NCBI GenBank assembly: GCA_945903925.1
Contig: CAMDPJ010000063.1
Location: forward strand, 1 to 11,156
Source of the DNA: Chryseobacterium gleum
Lineage (GTDB): Bacteria > Bacteroidota > Bacteroidia > Flavobacteriales_C > GCA-002722245
Length of the DNA: 11,156 bases
Reading direction: 5' to 3'
Shown here: one piece after another, positions 7,698-11,156 of the stretch
Numbering within the stretch: position 1 is the first letter of the stretch
How the letters are laid out: each line of letters opens with the position of its first letter
The notes under the pieces: generated by a model
Database searches by the model: none
What the model was told of the DNA's origin: nothing
Seen by the model: the letters and a program-made list of their open reading frames with translations, nothing else
Position numbers and translations under genes: made by a program

Positions 7698-7751
7698 CCG
7701 AATAAAAAATATGGTTCACAGCCTTTTCACACGCCCATATTTTTTCTTCGG
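7698..7751. repeat. Spaced 17-bp inverted repeat between divergent genes
   Basis: Arms at 7698-7714 and 7735-7751 are reverse complements at 16 of 17 positions, separated by 20 nt. The spacer contains TTCACA twice (7715-7720 and 7726-7731), 11 bp apart. A partial third copy of the right arm starts at 7674. The site lies between the starts of the divergent genes at 7666 and 7860, where an operator for both is possible. A stem-loop in the 7334-7666 leader is the alternative. Confidence 0.6.
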
Positions 7752-7859
7752 ACTGCGCAAAATAGTTAATCTAGATTTTGAAAAGCTATACAGAAGTACG
7801 TTGTAAAAATGAATACATTAGCAACAGTATCATTTCAAAACAATTAATTTTATTTAAAC

Positions 7860-8495
7860 ATGATTTATTTAGGTTCTAAACTAGTAAAGTTTATTAAATC
7901 TTTTTATACGAAAAAGCAGTTACAAGATCCTCTAAAAAGAAATAGTATTCCAAATCAAAATATTCCTCGTAAACAACTAACACTAGAATCAACGAATGAA
8001 CTGCGTGATACATTATCAAAAGCCTTAAGTGAAATGCTTAAGAACTCTTGTCCATGTCATTATCCACGCTTTCAATACCTTGTCAATTTTCAACATAAGA
8101 ACTATAATGCTGGTCCAGTATTTTGTGCCGATTCCAATTATTTAATATCGGCCTCTCGTTCAAAAGATTTAAACTTCCTAAAAGAATCAAAAAGAATCAC
8201 TGAAAATTTACTTGGAGACTACAACGTTGATATTGAATACACATGTGCGAAATGTTCAACCGTTTATATATGTATTGCCAAACAATACAGTATTAACTTC
8301 GAATTCGAATATTTAACTGTAGTCGATAAAAAATACCACACTAATATCGGAGCAGAGGTTATCTTTCCTATACCTTTGCTTCAAGGACTTTATGGCTTCA
8401 AGGATACCGATATTTTAAAATGTTCGAAAGAATATAGACTTGGCACTCAGGAGGAGTTGTTTAAATATTTAACCGAATTACGAGAAGCGAAATAA
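7860..8495 (+). CDS. Cysteine-containing protein of unknown function (211 aa)
   Basis: No family is recognised. The first 40 residues are basic and polar without a signal peptide, so it is probably cytoplasmic. The rest has cysteine pairs that could bind zinc: CPCH (C64, C66, H67) and CAKC (C129, C132), with single cysteines at 89, 138 and 188. The stretch around TCAKCSTVYICIAKQY looks like a zinc-ribbon knuckle followed by a beta strand. The C-terminal part (about 140-211) is aromatic and mixed alpha/beta and ends in a helix (TQEELFKYLTELREAK). The ATG at 7860 has no Shine-Dalgarno sequence. The gene is divergent from the 7334-7666 gene and convergent with the fic gene, within a region full of palindromes. 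An immunity-type or other accessory role is a guess only. Confidence 0.7.
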   Translation: MIYLGSKLVKFIKSFYTKKQLQDPLKRNSIPNQNIPRKQLTLESTNELRDTLSKALSEMLKNSCPCHYPRFQYLVNFQHKNYNAGPVFCADSNYLISASRSKDLNFLKESKRITENLLGDYNVDIEYTCAKCSTVYICIAKQYSINFEFEYLTVVDKKYHTNIGAEVIFPIPLLQGLYGFKDTDILKCSKEYRLGTQEELFKYLTELREAK

Positions 8496-8515
8496 GAATT
8501 GCAATCATCTTATTC

Positions 8516-8609
8516 GTTTGCCACAGCAAACCCAGTAATTTCAAATTTTGCGCAGCGAATTTGAAATCTTCATTTTAGCGATTTTTAATCGCGCTAGCTT
8601 TTAGCAGCG
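8516..8609. repeat. Cluster of four hairpins between convergent genes
   Basis: The stems are 8516-8531 (GTTTGC/GCAAAC), 8538-8567 (a perfect 10-bp ATTTCAAATT/AATTTGAAAT), 8578-8592 (GCGATT/AATCGC, 3-nt loop) and 8592-8609 (CGCT-GCT/AGC-AGCG with one bulged base). The cluster begins 20 nt after the stop at 8495 and could stop transcription from the left, although none of the stems is followed by a long T-run. Its size matches the array at 1965-2072, but the sequence differs. Confidence 0.6.
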
Positions 8610-8698
8610 TTATCCCAGAGAAATAGCCATATGATGAAAATGATAAACTCAATTAAAGGGTCAGCGACCAGATTTTAAAACTAATACAAATTCATTAT

Positions 8699-9349
8699 TC
8701 ACCCCAACACATAACTAGTATTCCTTCCCCCACCCTCATTTTTCTTCAGCACTTTTTTATCGAGTAAATCTTGAATATCACGCAAAGCGGTATCGGCAGA
8801 ACATTTATTCATTTTGGCCCACTTCGAGGTATTTAAATTTCCATCGAAATGGTCGAGCATTTTGTTCAACACTTTTTTTTGGCGGTCATTCAATTGAGTA
8901 TGTTGGTGATTTTTCCAAAAATCGGCTTTAAATAATACAGAAGAAAGTAAATCATCGCTCGCCGACAAAGCCCTATCTATACAAGCGATAAACCATTCCA
9001 ACCAGTCGGTGATGTCAAGATTGCCTTTTTGCGTATTTTCTAAAGTTTGATAATATACTTTTCGTTCTTGCATGATTTGCGCCGACATGCTGTAATATCT
9101 TTGGTGCTGCTCATCGCCGCGTGATAAGCACATATCGGCAATGGCACGAGCAATTCTCCCATTACCATCATCAAATGGATGCAGCGTAACAAACCACAAG
9201 TGCGCTATACCTGCTTTAAGCAAAGGGTCGAGTTGTTTTGCTTCGTTAAACCATTTAAGAAAAACACGTATTTCCTTTTCTAAATCAGAGGCTGCTGGCG
9301 CTTGAAAATGTATTCTTTCTCTTCCCATCGCTCCCGACAAAACCACCAT
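8699..9349 (-). CDS. Fic family protein, 5'-truncated (possible pseudogene)
   Basis: Fic enzymes usually transfer AMP to a target protein. The visible 216 residues hold a flap-like hairpin (MGRERIHFQAP, 8-18), the full catalytic motif HPFDDGNGRIAR (57-68, with H57 and R65), and a C-terminal winged-helix-like region (about 153-216). Relatives are about 350-380 residues with an N-terminal DUF4172 domain. Homologous-looking sequence continues 12 codons upstream of the first ATG (REWKKNKSGPM at its end, including W at 9371-9373) and then meets TAA at 9383-9385. The sequence beyond that bears no resemblance to the missing domain. The N-terminal half has therefore been lost. In this class the autoinhibitory (S/T)xxxE(G/N) helix sits in the lost part, so any product could be unrestrained or simply unstable. 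The ATG at 9349 is the only usable start seen. Confidence 0.85.
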   Translation of the reverse strand: MVVLSGAMGRERIHFQAPAASDLEKEIRVFLKWFNEAKQLDPLLKAGIAHLWFVTLHPFDDGNGRIARAIADMCLSRGDEQHQRYYSMSAQIMQERKVYYQTLENTQKGNLDITDWLEWFIACIDRALSASDDLLSSVLFKADFWKNHQHTQLNDRQKKVLNKMLDHFDGNLNTSKWAKMNKCSADTALRDIQDLLDKKVLKKNEGGGRNTSYVLG

Positions 9350-9468
9350 CGGTCCGCTTTTATTTTTTTTCCACTCCCTTTTTTATTGAACTATTGATTT
9401 ATTGAGAGGTAGCGGTGAATAACTGGCTTAAGTTGACGGCTATGCAAGCTGTCCCTATTAATTTAAAA

Positions 9469-10155
9469 TTACTTCACAACTTTTATATAGTTTATGATGC
9501 CTTTTTCTATTTCTATGCTGAATACATAAAATCCTTCTGCTAAATGAGAACTATTATACATAAAGATATTTTCGGCTTGCAGAATGGGCGCTGACACATT
9601 GTAAATTTCAAGGCCATCTTCAGCATTAATTCTAAATGTGGCATAGCCCGTTTTTTCAGAAATAAAACTCACCTTCACTTCGTCGCTGATAGGATTAGGA
9701 TAAACTTTAATCTGTAAAGACGCATTGGATGTGTTAGTCACATCTGCTATTTTAAAAGTTTCCTGTTGCCCGTCGAAATCTATTTGAGTCAATCTATAAA
9801 ATTGGGTACCAAATCTTACATCATTATCCACATAAGAATAGTTTAAAAAGCTATATGAATTTCCCGCTCCATCTACTTGTGCAATTTGAAACCAAGTTTC
9901 TGTATCAAATGATTTTTCAAGAATAAATTTTTCGTTATTTACTTCAGATGCAGTTTGCCAAGTTAATATTGCACTTTCCTCGCTTAACTCTGCTTCAAAA
10001 GAAAGCAATTGAATAGGTAAAGGATTGTTAAAACCGGTAGCTACAAAAAAACCATCAGCACTTCCCGTTTTATATTGCCCCAACAATAGGTTGCCTGGTA
10101 TTTGCAATACAAATATCACTATGGCACAAAATAAATTACTACTACACTTTTTCAT
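9469..10155 (-). CDS. Small T9SS-exported protein with type A sorting domain (228 aa)
   Basis: The signal peptide spans residues 1 to about 27 (MKKCSS ... GNLLLGQ). The ATG at 10153-10155 is preferred over an in-frame TTG two codons earlier because it starts the basic signal-peptide head. Residues about 46-140 are the beta-sandwich module common in Bacteroidota surface proteins (LPIQLLSFEAEL, LTWQTASEVNNEKFILEKS, FYRLTQIDFDGQ). Residues about 147-228 are the type A sorting domain (IKVYPNPISDEVKVSF ... AEGFYVFSIE). Little besides the export machinery is present, so a function cannot be named. The gene starts 14 nt after the SUMF1-like gene and is almost certainly in its operon. It may be the anchored partner of that protein. 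Confidence 0.9.
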   Translation of the reverse strand: MKKCSSNLFCAIVIFVLQIPGNLLLGQYKTGSADGFFVATGFNNPLPIQLLSFEAELSEESAILTWQTASEVNNEKFILEKSFDTETWFQIAQVDGAGNSYSFLNYSYVDNDVRFGTQFYRLTQIDFDGQQETFKIADVTNTSNASLQIKVYPNPISDEVKVSFISEKTGYATFRINAEDGLEIYNVSAPILQAENIFMYNSSHLAEGFYVFSIEIEKGIINYIKVVK

Positions 10156-10169
10156 TTTCAATCTATTTA

Positions 10170-11156
10170 TTATTCAGCCGTTCTTACACCTCGTATTCCA
10201 TCGTTGTCGCTTCTAGCCGCATCCCAATCTACCGCAAATTGTCGATTGGAAACTCTGTGCTCTTGATAGGTTGAGCCACCTCCTGAATCTCTCCATCGGC
10301 CTCCTTTATAACCACAGCCAGTAGCAATTGCATCAGGCCAATTTAAAACGTCGTGTGTTCCGCTAGCGCTTAACTTTCCATCTCCATTCAACGCTGTAAA
10401 TAATCGGGCCTTAGAGTCACCCACAGAAACTGGCCGCTCCCAATTGTTACCAGATAAATCCATAATTCCATAATAGCTTGCTCCTGAACTTACTCTAGAA
10501 TTAACCGTGTTTCCAAAACATCCTACACGCGTTGGCCCACTAAAATTGCTAATTGCTGTTGTGTTTGCGCTGGCATTTGATTGCGTCTCATTAGCTGTTC
10601 CACCATTTGATATTCCAGTGCACAAAGTTGCTGTTGCGGTTCCCCAGGCAAACTCATTTGCCACAGGAGTTTGGTTTCCTCTACAAGCCTTCTCAAACTC
10701 CAACTCGGTCATTGGTCGTAATGCCGACCAATCTAAGTAAGCACACATATCTGGAACGCCAAGGTAATTGCATGAAATATTTTGACCATCATCAGTTTCA
10801 TTAGGCACTCCATCGCCGCTTAAATCACAATAAAAAGTTATGGGTGAGTTACTGGGAATACTTGCATTACACCTTATACCATTTCGTGCAGAAACTGCAG
10901 TAGTATTCGACATTACAAAACGATTAGTAACGCTAGTAGCAGTTGTGGAGATGGCAGTAGCAATGCGAGCAGTTTGTTGAGCTCTTGTTAGCCTATTTAA
11001 AAATTCAACATATTGCTCTTGTGTTACTTCGTACTTCATCATGTAAAAGGCATTAAAACCTTTAGGAAAAGCTGCGGGTAAAGTTTTTGCGGTTACATCG
11101 TTAAAATCGTCGGCGAAGGTCATTCCACTCGCATTATTATTACCCAAGGAGGTTGA
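10170..11156 (-). CDS. Formylglycine-generating-enzyme-like (SUMF1-fold) protein, 5' end beyond window
   Basis: The frame is open to the right edge and covers 328 residues plus a stop. Counting from the edge, the fold is marked by FNAFYMMKYEVTQEQYVEFLN (about 35-54, its first part), LRPMTELEFEKACRG (146-160), YYGIMDLSGNNWE (228-240), GGRWRDSGGG (285-294), RVSNRQFA (301-308) and the closing GIRGVR (320-325). This is the FGE-sulfatase/SUMF1 domain, in the Bacteroidota subgroup with a DLSGDG...NETDDGQN loop. The paired active-site cysteines of true formylglycine-generating enzymes are not evident near the C-terminus, so sulfatase activation is not supported. The usual GNVWE reads GNNWE here. There is no sorting domain at the C-terminus, whereas the next gene, 14 nt away, has one. 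Export is likely but the signal peptide is outside the window. Confidence 0.9.
   Translation of the reverse strand, partial: STSLGNNNASGMTFADDFNDVTAKTLPAAFPKGFNAFYMMKYEVTQEQYVEFLNRLTRAQQTARIATAISTTATSVTNRFVMSNTTAVSARNGIRCNASIPSNSPITFYCDLSGDGVPNETDDGQNISCNYLGVPDMCAYLDWSALRPMTELEFEKACRGNQTPVANEFAWGTATATLCTGISNGGTANETQSNASANTTAISNFSGPTRVGCFGNTVNSRVSSGASYYGIMDLSGNNWERPVSVGDSKARLFTALNGDGKLSASGTHDVLNWPDAIATGCGYKGGRWRDSGGGSTYQEHRVSNRQFAVDWDAARSDNDGIRGVRTAE

Noticed and set aside
7334..8495. Toxin-antitoxin or toxin-immunity pair
   Set aside because: The genes are divergent rather than overlapping in one operon, and neither protein shows a recognisable toxin, antitoxin or immunity motif. Retained only as an unexplained divergent pair.
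8578..8615. Integron attC-like site
   Set aside because: The ends do not fit the RYYYAAC / GTTRRRY core sites and no integrase or cassette array is nearby.
10156..10161. TTG start two codons upstream for the small T9SS protein
   Set aside because: The ATG at 10153-10155 gives a standard signal-peptide head (MKKC), so the TTG start is unnecessary.

Overview
The window looks like a chromosomal stretch from a member of the Bacteroidota. The DNA is AT-rich. Two proteins carry type A C-terminal sorting domains of the type IX secretion system (T9SS), which is restricted to that phylum. Where start contexts can be judged, most lack a Shine-Dalgarno sequence, and two candidate promoters resemble the Bacteroidota -33/-7 pattern. 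The isoleucyl-tRNA synthetase is also of the kind seen in this group. No tRNA, rRNA, CRISPR array, intact insertion sequence or phage gene was found.

Layout. Positions 1-1873 (minus strand) hold the first 624 codons of ileS, running off the left edge. Its class I signature is GIHH rather than HxGH, a variant reported to give extreme mupirocin resistance. Positions 1874-2226 contain the ileS leader, then an array of tandem hairpins that recurs in altered form at 7160-7284. Next on the plus strand come a small lipoprotein (2227-2694), an AAA+ ATPase with a C-terminal PD-(D/E)XK-like (DUF4143) domain (2877-4097), a perfect 19-bp inverted repeat (4244-4283), and an 895-residue cell-surface protein (4382-7069). 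That protein has Ig-like modules, a DUF11-like domain and a T9SS tail, and is closed by a clear intrinsic terminator (7091-7126).

Positions 7130-8698 look like accessory DNA: the second hairpin array, a small unrecognised minus-strand gene (7334-7666), a spaced inverted repeat (7698-7751) between two divergent genes, an unrecognised cysteine-rich protein (7860-8495), and another, unrelated hairpin cluster (8516-8609) between convergent genes.

The right end is all minus strand. A Fic-domain gene (8699-9349) keeps its catalytic core and C-terminal winged helix but has lost its N-terminal half. Beyond it lies a two-gene unit: a formylglycine-generating-enzyme-like (SUMF1-fold) protein cut by the right window edge (10170-11156), followed 14 nt later by a small T9SS-tailed protein (9469-10155).

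The genes do not form one obvious pathway. The common themes are surface export by T9SS, a housekeeping synthetase with an antibiotic-relevant active-site change, and patches of small palindromic repeats and gene remnants that suggest past rearrangement. No convincing new multi-gene system is visible. The best leads are the GIHH IleRS, the in-frame GC-rich hairpin inside ileS, the truncated Fic gene, the palindromic arrays and the divergent pair around 7700.
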